Source of the DNA: Isoetes taiwanensis
Lineage: Eukaryota > Streptophyta > Lycopodiopsida > Isoetales > Isoetaceae
Direction of reading: 5' to 3'
DNA: 64,000 nucleotides
NCBI GenBank assembly: GCA_021234155.1
Contig: JAJEKV010000084.1
Span: 1,614,001 to 1,678,000, forward strand
Below the pieces are notes generated by a model. It saw only the letters and a list, made by a program, of their open reading frames with translations. It made no database searches and was not told the DNA's origin. How positions within the stretch are numbered: position 1 is the first letter of the stretch; each line of letters opens with the position of its first letter. The translations under genes were made by a program, and so were the position numbers. Positions 34,701-46,885 of this stretch are shown piece after piece.

Positions 34701-35454
34701 TCCTATGATTTTGATGGTAATCGTGGTAGTGGTATCACAATAAAAGCCCTCTTTTTGTAATATTATTATTGGTGCATAATGGGCACATATGAAAGGGCTT
34801 GAAGGGCGCATGTAGTGCGGAGTTTCCGCCGGCAACATTTCTTATCACGCCGCTTTTTGATCGAACTCTGACTTTTGAGATGATTTTATTAGCGTTGGAA
34901 AGCTCTCTTGAGGTTTTTGATAGTGTTGCCATTCCGCGGTATGTTTGGTTAAATTAGCTATGCTAAAACAGCAATTTTTCGGCCGGGTTTGGTAGGCTTT
35001 CACATCCGTTACAGTGAGTGTATCTGAGTTAGCGCTATTGGATATTGTTTGTAGCTCGTTCGAATGAAGGTTGCAAAAAATTACCATGCATTTTTAATTT
35101 TAGGAGGCAGTTATTAAAGCAAATTCAAGGCTTCTAGATCCTTGTGCTAACAAGCGAGAAAAGGATTTTTCGATTTGGTTTCTCACCACACAAAAAAGAA
35201 TCCATGGAGGCCAAAGAATTTCAGCTGTTAAATTCAGGTTAAAATGTTTGTGTATGGGTGTTGCAAACTTTATGACTTCGAGAATAATGGAGTCCCACAA
35301 TCGCTCTATCTTTATAATAACTTTTATTTATATGTTCTATTTGTTTTTATTGTGATGATGAGAAATTCAAAGCTACAATTGATGAAAGCCTCATCAAATG
35401 AATTCTAGTTTTTGGTTTGAATTTTACAAATTTTTGTCACACGCAGGGGGAGGA
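31780..35454. other. Intergenic, no recognisable gene
   Basis: The first ~200 bp are the likely promoter and 5' UTR of the nine-exon gene. The rest is AT-rich, apart from a GC-rich island at about 33540-33850, where overlapping frames on both strands match nothing I recognise. No element ends were identified. Confidence 0.5.
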
Positions 35455-35650
35455 TTTTTTGCAACATAAAACCATTAACATCCAACATATAAAATTAATC
35501 CCCAACACATAACAATCAACACATAACAACCATTTGTACATTAACAACCAACACATAGCTACCATTGACATTAATTAACACAGCCATTGGGTCCAACACA
35601 TTTTAAATTAAAATCCCCTTAAACCCACCTTTGGTTTGGGTGCATATTCA
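35455..35650 (-). repeat. Dispersed repeat, arm B (inverted partner at 21595-21760)
   Basis: The reverse complement of this segment matches 21595-21760 (CACCCAAACCAAAGG, GGGGATTTTAATTTAAA, GACCCAATGG). Repeated AACACATAAC words inside give the segment its own short-period structure. Confidence 0.8.
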
Positions 35651-36469
35651 CCGCAGAGGGTAGTAGGGCAAAAGCGCTAGAATCTTTCTACTTGTTAGCC
35701 CATGCCCATGCCGCTATCTTGATATATAGCATTTGAAGAACTCATTGGTGACAAAATTATGATCCTATGATCATCGTAGCCAGTCTTTCAGGGGCATAAC
35801 AAACCTAGCCAAAGAGACCAAACAAAACATCCGAGGGTAACCCGGATTTGGTTTTACTCTTTATCAGTAAACCACATAATGGAAGAATTCTTTTCCTCTT
35901 GATGTTCCTAGATATCAATTGCACATGCATGCATACCTTTGCATGACCACAGGTATAATAATGCTTTACCACCCTCTTGCATCTTCTTGAAATTTGAAAG
36001 CACAAAGCGCACATTCTTCCACACAAAAGCTATTAGATGTTCCTCGGGTTAATCTGACTCCTGAAGTAAAGAGCAACTTACATCATTTACAGTTCAACAA
36101 CCTTCTTTTGCTTCAGCATCCCTCTTTAATTTTTTCCTGCTCGATGACCATTGTTCAAGCAATGCTTGTTTACGGATTCTCATTTTTCCTCCGGAGATTT
36201 TGCATGCAACAAGCGCCATCGGAACATATACATGATTAAAACCTGAAGACTAGTAAGATATCTATTAGTACAAGGTCACGGATGTGGATGCAATTGGAAA
36301 TGTGATTCTTTTGTGCATTGGTCTAAATATCATTGTAAGCATAATTCATCCTGAAATGTTTCTTGAGTGCACTGTGAACATTGTTTTTTCTTAAATAAAA
36401 ATGCATAGAGATGGACTACCTATAAATTGAAGGAACACATTAGATAAATATTAGAGAAGTGTTTACCCT
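35651..36469. other. Intergenic, nothing recognised
   Basis: AT-rich sequence between the dispersed repeat arm and a possible coiled-coil exon. Only short open frames are seen on either strand. Confidence 0.5.
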
Positions 36470-36545
36470 CATCTTTTCTCTTTCTTGCTCTTGCACAAGT
36501 GCTTTCTCCTTTTCCCAAGCTTGCTCATTGGACTTAGCCTCCTCT
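36470..36545 (-). other. Possible exon fragment with coiled-coil coding
   Basis: On the minus strand a frame reads REEEAKSNEQAWEKEKALVQ.. and ends EREKMR directly before a donor-like GTAAAC. The composition is strongly coiled-coil. It is too short to assign; a stray exon of a decayed gene is the simplest view. Confidence 0.3.
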
Positions 36546-38650
36546 TCCCGAGGAGGCACTTTTCTCAAATGGTTCTTGCTTTGCTTTAGGGGGTTGTTTC
36601 TTTAACTGTCAGCAACTCTTTTGCCTGTACATAAGAGTTTATCTATCACCATACTCCATTAGCCCTATGACAAGGTTATTACCACTATGGAAAGATGTGA
36701 TTGTAGCTCCTAAACATGCAACTTTTAATTTTTCCCATGTTCCCATGACCTATTTTACTATCTATACAAATGCCGAATGATCCGGGAATCTCCGCGAGGC
36801 GTTGTGCTTTCGCTCTGTTGTTTGCTCAAAACAGCTGGCGGTAGCCAATCTCGTAATAAGCGTGCTTAATGGCCAACCTGTAGTGCGCCATTCTACTTTC
36901 TTCTTACGCTAACTTGGCATGGAGTTTTCTTTCTCTTTTCCTGCAAGCTTTTTACGCTAACTTGGCATGCGGTCTTATTTGCAATCTAAAGCGCAGGAAC
37001 AGCAGTAAGTTTCTCGCTGGCGCTGATGTTCCGGGGAAATGTGAATTAGTCACTACTCACTATACAAGTCTACTTAGTAACCTTGTAGCATGGGTGCATA
37101 TCTGAAGTTAAAGTATGTAACCCAGATAACATAGAATAATGCCCATTTTCCACATGGCAACATCTATTGGGCAAGCGCCATACGACCTTGTCCGGTAGAC
37201 CCGCGTGTCATCCCATATGGACCCTAACCTATAATAGCCTAAACCCTAGCCCTAGACCTCTTTTCTGGCCCAACACCACCTTGCGGGAAACTTTTTTAGC
37301 ACTCGAAACTCTCCGTTTCGGCGTCGTTTCTTGTGGCATAGCCTGATGCGAAGCCCGGAGTGCTGCCGCGATCTTGGAGTGAGTTCGCCGACCGCCGGGG
37401 ATCATGGAGGCGGAATAGGAGAAGGCGCTTTCCGAGGAAGCGGTATTTAAAGTAGTTTTCTTAGTAGTTCATGCGGAAGTTTTGCCTCCGGATAGGTTGA
37501 TATTCATATCTAGAGTAGAGCCATCCTAGAACCTTATTCAGCATAATGAACCCTAATCAAGGAACCCTAAGCGCATAAGTTAAGATGTATGTATGATTAG
37601 GTTAGATGTTGTCGATGATTATCATGATATGAAGTTGTGTGATGTTGGTTGATCATGTTTGCTCCTCTTGTATGTATTGGGAAGGGGGTGAGGGCCACAA
37701 AGTAGCCATTCGTAGTGGGCGATCTCTGGATTTAGACCTTTTTAGTTCCTTGTATTATGCGGCTTGTGCATACGAACCTTACTTAGAGACTCACGGGGGC
37801 TATGATGTGACTGAAGCACTATATAAGCGGGGCTAGAGGAGATATGGAGGGAGGGTCCACTGGCGGCGTGGCTCTTAGAAGAGGGACCCCATAAGCGAGG
37901 GCCGGTCACTTCATGTGGGCGGGCATGGGTCAGGCACACCTCTGGGGCAATGGTGTTGCCACGCCTCTCAAGAGCTGCAGTCTTTGGCACAGCTCTTGTA
38001 GCATGAGGGGGCCCAAGTAGGGGGCCGAGTCGTCAGTAATAGCCCGTTTACTCTAGCCGCCCCGTGGAACACTCCTAGACCGGAGAAGGAAGATGCAACC
38101 AGCCTTCACCGCCTCGGCCAGTGGGGAGAGCAGCAGGATGGTCTTGATGGGTGATGCCATGAGATTGCGTGATATCAGGAAGGCTAAGGAGTCATGCGAG
38201 CCCAATTTAGTCCATGCACCATTATGCACGGGGGAGAGGCGGATTGAGTGAGGTCAGCAACCATTGTCTATAGCCCGGCCAGCCATTGTTATGACTGGGT
38301 CTGCTCTATCTTGAGGCCTAGCCCGTGCGGTCTACTCCCCAGAGTCCCCAAGCCTTGGTAGGAGCTCTCATGTTTTATAGCATATGTATATCTACATTTG
38401 TAGCTCACGATATGTGGATGCCCATGCCGAGCTAGTGTGATGTATTGTGTACTTTAGTTCGGCGTTGTTTATGCTTCGGTGATAGGAGCCCTGGGAAGAG
38501 CGCGCCCGCGACACCTTTGTCCCTTCCGCACTAGGGATACCCTAGAGTGCGGGGATAGACGAAGGGGCCACGTCGCGATTGAGGAGGGGGCCGGGATGGG
38601 GAATTTCCTATATGGGTGTCTTGGCGGCGTAGGTATATTTTGTAAGGGCG
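36546..38650. other. Intergenic, nothing recognised
   Basis: Mixed composition: a 5'-UTR-like AACCCTAGCCCTAG stretch near 37245 and a GC-richer part at 37840-38640. The latter includes an imperfect palindrome around CGCACTAGGG / CCCTAGAGTGCG (38527-38551). No frame is convincing. Confidence 0.45.
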
Positions 38651-38890
38651 TCACACTCGCAAATAATTAACATCAACAAGCTGCAAAACACCAAAAGAAT
38701 ACCACCTCTTCTCGCAGCGGCCTTTGCTCCATCTCTTGATTGCCTCTTTTTGCAACTCAAGCTCCTTACCTTCTTTTTCTAAATGAAGCTCTAATGATGC
38801 CAGAGACCCAGTCTCACTCACCTCTTCATCTTTGCGAACACTTTTCATTTTTTTTTCACAGATCAAGGCACGCTCCCATAAATAAGAGCC
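38651..38890 (-). other. Possible exon with coiled-coil coding
   Basis: The minus-strand frame begins near WERALICEKKM and runs SVRKDEEVSETGS, LELHLEKEGKELELQKEA, IKRWSKGR. It is charged and helix-forming, like the fragment at 36470-36545 in character but not in sequence. No splice partner could be linked. The product is unknown. Confidence 0.3.
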
Positions 38891-41800
38891 TTCTCTTGGT
38901 CATATACATTTGGTGCAAGCAAGAATAATAGGTTAGTCTTCAAAAAGAAAGTAAGCAAAAAAACCATTTGATATACATGAAGTCAACTTCTGATGCGCCA
39001 TAAAAAGGGGAGTTTTGATCAAGGAAATGTTAAGTGGTTGGATTACGATTAAAGACAATCCATACATGTTTCTCTTGATTCCGCGGCATTTTTCACTCAC
39101 TTGTGGTAGTTCTCAGAGGCCATGCAATATCGGCCAAAAGGTTGCTTAGTATCCGTATCCATGACCTGTAAGTATCCGCAGGCATCGCAGAAAAGGCATG
39201 CGAAGGCGCGCTTTTTCCTCGTCTTCCCTTGCAAAGGCGTTACGCCGGCCTGCGCTTTCAACACTAGCAAAGAGGTTCATCATGAAGACAAAGGAAATAA
39301 AGTGGAATGAGTGTTCAGAGCTTCGCACAACTTGTGATTAGGCTGGCGCAACATGGGAATGAGAACCGCAGGATCTTTATATGATGGACATTCTCCATAA
39401 TAAGTATTGGAGGCCACTCCGAGGAAAGAGCGTCCCTTGAGAGGTTGCACCTCTGTTTAATGATTACCTCTTGGGCTTTCTAATTTTAGGGCGGCTACCG
39501 CCAAAAGCTCGGTACGGCAAAAGTATCATATAAACAAAGACAACATTAGATCAAATTCAAATTCTTTTCCACAATGAATCCTTCCATAATCTTTATCAAT
39601 GAATCTCAAAGCATTCCTTAATATTACCATTGTCCCCTCCAAACCACAATAGCTATTCTAAACAACAAGGAAACAACCAACTTTTCAAATCATTACTAAG
39701 CCCGGCAATGTCGAGCACCGTAACTAGTACTTCTTATGATCACTTGTCTCCGCGGGCATCGGTCCACACACATCACTATGAATAGTCCAAAATGGCTGCA
39801 AGTGTATGGGACAAATTTTAGTTGCGCGAAACATTGCATGTCAATTGAGCCGATGGGATTTTAAATTTAGATTAGGGGAGGGTCGCCATTTGCGGCGCCG
39901 TTATCATTGGTGGATGTTGGACTTAGCCACTTTCGGTGATATTGGAATTTGCCACTGTTGATGTAGGCGCCATTTTAAGATTATCTGGGGGTTCTAATTA
40001 GGGTTCTTTTACCACGGCGATGAAGGCTTAAGTTAGCAACACCATAGGCGTACGTCGGTAACCCCGACCACCATAGCCGGGGCATTGTTCGCCGATCCTT
40101 CACGATTATTCAAGTAGGCACTATCAACTTTTCCTTCTCTTTGTGGTTGTTTGCAACTTCGGTTAGTTGGATTTCTTCAGCGGTAAGCTTCGAATGTTTA
40201 TTTCTTTTCTTTTTTTTTACTTGACCAACATACTTTCACGACTTGTACACAGATGCCACTTGTTACTCTTGGTTTGAGGCGGTGAAAAGCCCCGGTAAAT
40301 GACTTTTAAATCTGAGAGGCATTTCATGATGGTGAAGATAGATTTGTCCTTGTTAATGAATCTTGTTCTTGAATGCTCAAGATATTTTTATGGCTTTGTT
40401 GCTATCTTTCTTAATGCTAAGTAGAAGGTGGTTGTTTCTGCTTAAGCAATTGGAGCAAGTGAGTCTTGCTTGAAACAATCCTCCTTATTATGAATGTGGC
40501 AGCAAGTTCTTGTTCTTCTGGATATATCTTTGAGGTTACTTATGATGCAGTATTTAAAAAGCGCGAGGGTTAGGCTCACCCGGCCATTTTATTTAAGACT
40601 CTATTCAACTTCCTCGAGGAAGGTCAAGCTGTCTTGTAGTTCCTGAGACTTTGTACAAGCATAAGCTTCATTACCATTTGATGGTTTCTATGATACTTTT
40701 TATGGGAAGTAAGTATGTTTTCACGGCTCGAGAGTTTAATGGTCTAGGCTTAAACCCCCATGTTCTACTTATACTTGAAATCACGAGATAACTAAGTTTG
40801 GAGAAACTTTTCTTGTCAGTAGTCGACTTTGGAATCATCCGGTTGAAGTATCACGAGAAGTTTTATCGACTTGTTCAAGCTTGCTAGTATAATTAGATTA
40901 ATATCATTGGACCAATTTGATGAAAAACACTTTGCATTAGTCAAAGAGAAGATCAGCGTGTTCCTCTACATTTGGATTAGGTTCTTGTGCTAGCTTTGTT
41001 CCATCTTAGCCACGAAGAATTCTTCGTTATGTTCTTCCTTCAAAGAGACACACGCCACACTCCTTTAATAGACATGTCTATTTCCCGATGTAGGTGGTAT
41101 AAGCGAGTCTTGTCCCTCTTCTTTTTTGCCTCTCTGTTAGACTTGGGTCTTGAATTCCGGTTGACACATAAGTTCTTAGTTGCACTAAAGGCATTTCATT
41201 ACGATCTTATAGTTTGTCATAAGTGATTGACATGGCTTTGCTTTGCACACTTTACTTGTTTTATACAACGATGGTACGCATTGTTTGTATTGCGGTTTGG
41301 CCTATAGTTCAATATTTTATTGGTCCATTGTCTCTGTATACATTTTAGAAGATTAATGTGACAACATGAGTGGCTTTTAGACCCATGCATTTTTGATACT
41401 ATCACTTTGAAGAGATGCTTCAAATAAATATGTTAAATTCCTTTTATAAGTTACGAGGGTTATAAATAATAATGTAGTTGGCCGTAATGCAGTTCTTTGT
41501 GTCGCACGTACTTGGCGGCCCCACGTTGCAGATTAACCCAGAAATCGGTATATTTAATAGTTTCACGTGAATTCTCAATTTTTCCATTGAAATTGAAAAA
41601 ACTCTGCATGGTACTCTCTTAATTTTCAAAGCTGATTCAAAAACATTATTATAGTAATTCTTTAACAATCTTGGCGGATTTAATACTGTCTTTGTTAATG
41701 AGTTTGCTTGAAAGATTAGCGAACGTACAAAATTTGAGTCCTTACTTACAAAGGTGTCGGTTACTGACCTTAAATGGCTGCAGGTAGCCTATGTGGCTAC

Positions 41801-41965
41801 CCGGCTTAACAGCAACAGTGGTGCATGTACCCCACCACTTTGGCACTTCATAAGATGAGTTGGCATTACCCGACTGGGTATGCAAACAAAGCTTGCAGAT
41901 ATTATCTTGTTGGTGTGTTCTGCTATAGCGTGGCTTACTGACTTCGAAGCTACTTATTTTGCTGC
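38891..41965. other. Intergenic, nothing recognised
   Basis: AT-rich sequence with only short frames (for example 40987-41226 plus) that look random. It lies upstream of the wax synthase gene. Confidence 0.5.
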
Positions 41966-41972
41966 TATATAA
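41966..41972 (+). promoter_or_regulatory. TATA box candidate for the wax synthase gene
   Basis: TATATAA lies 160 bp upstream of the first ATG, a plausible distance for a plant core promoter and short 5' UTR. This rests on sequence resemblance only. Confidence 0.4.
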
Positions 41973-42131
41973 CTTTTACGCTTAAGTGCGCAGCCGGTGG
42001 ACACCCTCCGCTACCAGCGACATTTTTAGAATTTTTCTAACAAAAAATATTTCATACTTCAAGTGGACACCTGGACATATTGGTTTGCAAACGTGGACCT
42101 AAGGTGAACAGCTCGGATATACCGACGCAAA

Positions 42132-43249
42132 ATGCATCAACGCAAGAAAATGGTGCTGGAGAGATGGACCACGGAGGCGCCGGAAGACCTTGGCCTTGTA
42201 GAAGTGGCTATGGCGCTTACTTTAGGTATGGCCTTTGTTTTCTGGATTGTGAAGCGTCTCCCCGTCGGATTCTCCCGGCTCGTTGCCTTGCTCCCTCTTC
42301 TTTTGTATTATTTCACCATTCCATGGCGAAGCCCTTTCGTCCACACCCGGGGCCTTCTGTCTTTCTTTTGTTTCTGGATTATACCTTTTAAGTTGTCTCT
42401 TTTTTGCTGGAATCTTGGTCCCGTGGTTTCAAATCCATCAATTTTGCAAAGCTTTCCCAAGTTTCTTGCAACAATGAGCCTTTCCATTCGAGTTTCTAGG
42501 TTAAACAGAGCTTTAGACTCGACGCCTCCTTGGACCACAGTTTTAAGCTATACAGCATTAAAGTTTTTTGCTCTCATTTGTCTTTTCAAGAGTTATGCTT
42601 TTGGGGATCGACTGCCGGACTTGGTATTGCATTCAATTTATGCTCTGCACGTTTATCTTGGGGCAAGTTTTGTTTTGGAGGTATTGGCCATTTTTGCCTG
42701 GGCGGCTTTTGGTGTGGAATTGGAGCCTAGTTTTGATAAGCCTTATTTAGCCACTTCTATGAGCGAGTTTTGGGGCAAGAGGTGGAATTTACTGGCGAAT
42801 AGTGTACTCAAGGCTGCTGTTTATGATCCTTTGGTTCGTGGGTTTCTCTTAATAGCAAGATATGATCTGAAAGATGGAAAAGACGCTAAACAAATGCCTG
42901 ACTGGCCAAGATTATGCAGCCTGCTAGGTGTGTTTGCAGTTTCTGGTCTGATGCATGAGTTGATATTTCTGTGTGTGAACAAATCAAAGCCTACATGGGA
43001 AGTTACTTGTTTTTTTCTTTTGCATGGTCTGATCACAGCAGCAGAAAATGTTGTAAGAAAAAGGTTATGGGGTGGCCAAAGAGGGTTCCAAAGGCACTTG
43101 CTATTCCAGCAACCATGTGCTGCAATCTTCTCACTGCTACATGGCTTTTTTTCCCTCCCCTTACTAAAGCTGGCACCATTGATAAAGCTCTGCGCGAGTT
43201 TCAGCTGGTTCTTGACTTGCTGCAGACTCGTATTTGGGCTGCTACTTAG
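42132..43249 (+). pseudogene. Jojoba-type wax ester synthase (MBOAT family), one frameshift
   Basis: This single-exon gene makes wax esters from fatty alcohols and acyl-CoA in the ER membrane. Seen: many hydrophobic segments, PYLATS (204-209), FWGKRWN (213-219) and SGLMHELIF (271-279) with the likely catalytic H275; these are the signatures of plant long-chain-alcohol O-fatty-acyltransferases. After HGLITAAENVV the family's C-terminus (PKALAIPATMCCNLLTATWL, then FFPP, ALREF) continues in another frame, so one base is missing at about 43060-43080. With it the CDS would be 1119 bases (372 residues), near family length. The plus-strand frame that continues to 43367 is an artefact running into a MITE. 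Start at 42132 or Met7 (42150). It may be a pseudogene, or intact with a sequence error. Confidence 0.88.
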
Positions 43250-43443
43250 GGTGCTTTCCCATGAGATTGCCGAACTGAAAATAAATTGCCAGGTCCAAAA
43301 CTTGGGCCTTCAGAAATGCTTGAGGATTACTTTGGATTCAGGAAGAAACTTGAATTCTTCAGCTTGAGGTGCCCATGGAACCTGCACGCCAAGATTTGGA
43401 CCTAAGAAAACCTTTGAGGTTGGAGGCCCATGGGAAAGCACCC
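43249..43443. mobile_element. Harbinger/Tourist-like MITE in the wax synthase stop codon
   Basis: The 195-bp element has a perfect 15-bp terminal inverted repeat (GGGTGCTTTCCCATG) and weaker inner pairing (GGTCCAAA / CCAAGATTTGGACC). It is flanked by TTA at 43246-43248 and 43444-43446, the 3-bp target duplication typical of PIF/Harbinger elements. Its first G completes the gene's TAG stop. It has no coding capacity and depends on a transposase encoded elsewhere. Confidence 0.88.
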
Positions 43444-43563
43444 TTAAGATGTATTACATGAATGATTCTTTTGTATACTAGCATGTACCATAAAAAAATT
43501 GAAGGCGAGTCCACGTATCTGTTTCCTTAACTGTTTCCTTAACGCTATTAATATTCTTCGTGA

Positions 43564-43621
43564 TTTAATATAGGGCAAATTGTAAAAATGCCCCTATTTT
43601 TACAATTTGCCCTTTAATATA
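43564..43621. mobile_element. 40-bp perfect foldback element with 9-bp target duplication
   Basis: Two 17-bp arms (43573-43589 and 43596-43612) are exact reverse complements around a 6-nt loop. On each side stands TTTAATATA (43564-43572 and 43613-43621). Nine-base duplications and ends of the GGGCAAATTGTAAAA kind are known from plant Mutator-like elements, so this may be a minimal MULE-derived MITE. Confidence 0.8.
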
Positions 43622-46179
43622 TTGTATGTTAAGGGTGCATTTGATAGGCCTATTATGCAAATAGGATCATAATTCACAAGTGAAAACTTTGACTAAGCCA
43701 CCTATGCTTCAGTTTGATACTATTTTCTTTGGGACCTAAGGTTTTTGTATATTATTAGAGATTGAAAAAGTAGGTTTTTATTACATCTATTATGAAATCT
43801 TTGCCAAAAATAACATGTGTCCAAGTCGTCAATAATTTTGACATTGGAATTTTGACAACGGATTTTGGTCTCTCAATCTAACACATCCTAATAAAATGTG
43901 ACATTTGTTATTGTTGGGGCATATTTCAATCAAACTAGATAGATTATGAAGTGAGTGGGGTGAAATGTCATTCTAGTTATTTTCTAAAAGAAGGCATTTT
44001 GCCAAATATATCATATATCACTCAGTTTCCTTTTTGTCCCCAATATTTTGTTTGCTACATTTTCTTTGAAATTGGCTCTCCGGTTGACACGTGTTGTTCA
44101 CCTTTCATTTGGACCTCACTTTTTATTTGCACTTCATTGCCTTTTCTTGCTCTACAAGTAGGTAAGGCAAACACTCTGTATTAGGAAGCGAAGCGGATTG
44201 GAGGATTTGCTGGGAAACTCTCTAGATCTTTACTTTGGACAATGTGTGCGAGAAGCTATATGCGCTAGAGCTCCGAGGAGAAAAAAGAAAGACAACCCAA
44301 AACCCGTAAAGCTTTTGGCTCTTTAGAGCTATGGAAGCCACCCATTCTTGCGGTAGGCATAGAAGCTAAGGGGGGCGTGTCTAGAAAGCAAGCATTTGCC
44401 CAAACTCAAAATCCTCACGAGAAGCTCTACAAGGAGCGGCTTTAAAAGGGTGTTGTTGGGCTTGGGGAAATGAAGTAGAGCTTGGATAGATGCAAAATCA
44501 GATTGAATCCTTAGTGGTAAGTATTTTTCACTGCCCTAACTTGCTAAGTTAAAAACCATTTCATTCTTTGTTTGTTCTTTTCACGGGTTGCTCAAATGTT
44601 TTGAACATGCATAATTTGAGTTAACAAGCGAGAGATCAAAGTTCATCTGAGAAATCATTAGTATTTGAAAACTACGTATGAGGGGTTCTACTAAGTTATT
44701 GAGGGTTTCAATCACGATTTACGATATGGAAACATGTAAAATGAGGACATAACTTTGGTAATGCATGGCAATATCTATCAATGTATAAAATGATAGGGAT
44801 CGAAGGGTGCTTCATAACCATGAAGATTGTGCGGTCGGTCTCCATGATCTTCATGATGGGGTATAAATTACCTTTGCTTTCATGCCTTTGGCCATATGTT
44901 TATTCTGATATCGCTAACCTTTGTATAACTACTAGTTTTTCTTTCCCATGAATTGCTTAGATGGCAATCTGCGGTGAGCATTGAACCTTGAGTGAGATCA
45001 CATGAAGTGTCTATATAGAAAATCACGAGGAAGTCACTTACCTCGCAACAAAGTTAAAAAGTTATTTGGCGCATCCCATCAATATCTTGCGGGGGTGAAG
45101 TGAACACACTTTTGAGAAGCCCATGATGGGCCGGTGATTGCCCCTAATACAAAATTTGAGCAACCAAGAATCCATTCTGAGGTACATGCATTGGTCTATG
45201 CAAGATTGTAATTGCAAAATAAGCCTGAGAAAGAGCGATGTCTATGTAGCCCGCAAGTGCTAGGTTGAGCACCACGGTGAATAGAAGAATGCAAATACAT
45301 CTTGAAAGAATTGATAGAGAGATTTCTTATTTCTCACATGGAAATAGAAATCACGAGAAGCTAATTACCTAAATTAAAAAGAGTGGATTTGCTAAAATGT
45401 GGCAAGCGAGCGGTCACGTGTTAGTGCGCTGCCCCAGCACTACTGTCATCTAAGGAGGAGGTACAATGGCGCCAGCGCGAGTACTAATAGCAGCTTGTTA
45501 AAATTTGGGGAACTGGAAGCGGCTTCTACGTTTGTTGTTATCTTTGAATCATGAGATTCTGCCCGGGCCACACATTATTGCCTGGTTTATCGGCTATTTT
45601 AATAAAGTCTTAAGCAGGGATGGCTACTGGCGATTAAAAGGATATCTGCGTCGTATGTATTATAAGCATATTACAGTCTCGCCTTCTTTTTAAAACAAGG
45701 CATTAACTTGTCTAGTTTTGCCAAATATATCATTTTTATTCACTTTTCTTTTGCTTGATTCTTACGAACTTTATTTGTGTTTTTGGACCCTCGAGATCAT
45801 GGAATTTGCAGTGGAATCTCACATCAAAAAGAATGCGTATTTTTTCCGATACAAACTTTCTGCACTTAAAATCAGTGGTGCACTAAACACCATTATGCGA
45901 GCCTACTCACATAAAATTGCAGGGTAAATAGCGACATGCGATGCTCGAGTCAGTATGCCTTTATGAGTGGCGGAGATGGAAATTCTAATCATGTATTCAG
46001 CTGCCCTTGTTTAGGGGAATTTTGGAGTTGAATGGCACAACTTAACAAAGGAGCAGTGACAAGTGCAAATCTTTTACATTTCTTGGAAACCGATAGCATA
46101 TTAACAAATACAATTAGAGCTTTGGCATCGCGCAGGCGGTTGAAAACACATAGATACGGGTGGATGGGGAACAAAAGTG
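43622..46179. other. Intergenic, nothing recognised
   Basis: AT-rich DNA with short frames only (for example 43951-44184 and 45505-45693 plus), none with recognisable motifs. Confidence 0.5.
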
Positions 46180-46885
46180 CTGATATGTCGGTTAAAAAGA
46201 ACACATTTGGTAGGGGATTTTGCTTTTGGATGGCATAAAGAAAGAAAGAGAACCATTGGACCCGATGTTTTGTAAAGGTCCTAGGCACAAAAATAGAAAA
46301 GGGGCCCACCGAATACTGGATTTACTGGTACTAAATTTAAGGGCTTCTAAGATTTTTGGTTGAAGAGGGTGATTACATTATCAAAAGGCTAAGATGAGAA
46401 GGCAGATCAAGGTGGAATTAAAAAAGACAAAAATTAAAGGGTTTAGGGAATAAGAGGCAAGATCAAGGGTGGAGATGAAGGGTCAAAAGTGAGGTTGAGA
46501 GAGGCAGATCCCAAAGGTGGAGATTAAGGGCAGAATGAAAAGGTTAAGATGAAAAGTAATGTTTATAGAAGAGGTTCTTAGAGAACTTCGCGACTCCCTC
46601 CTCCTCTAACTCAGGAATTTTGTGGAGAATTGGCGACCCTCCATGATCACGGTGTAGAAACCTCCGTAGCAAGTTTGGAGACATGGGAGGATAATTTTTC
46701 CGTTAACCATTTTCAAGTACCGATTCTTGATTATAAAGAAGATTTTTGGGCCCATATTATTTTTCTTATTCTTATTCCAATTACGTCCGGCCTTTTGTTT
46801 TTGTCCCAGGCGGGGATAGATGTACGTTTTTACTTGCGCGCGCGGTCGAATGATGGGGGTGAAATGGGAAACCCATACCATCATT
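46180..46885. repeat. Direct repeat copy A (possible LTR)
   Basis: About 700 bp match 48495-49220 in the same orientation. Shared landmarks in order: AGAGAACCATTGGA, GGGCTTCTAA, AAGTAATGTTTATA, GACATGGGAGGAT, CTTGATTATAAA, TTGGGCCCATATTATTTT and CGAATGATGGGGGTG. Indels are frequent. Exact ends and target duplications are not resolved. Confidence 0.8.

Noticed and set aside
43061-43367. C-terminal continuation of the wax synthase frame to 43367
   Set aside because: It runs into the MITE; the family's C-terminal motifs are in the other frame, which ends at 43249.
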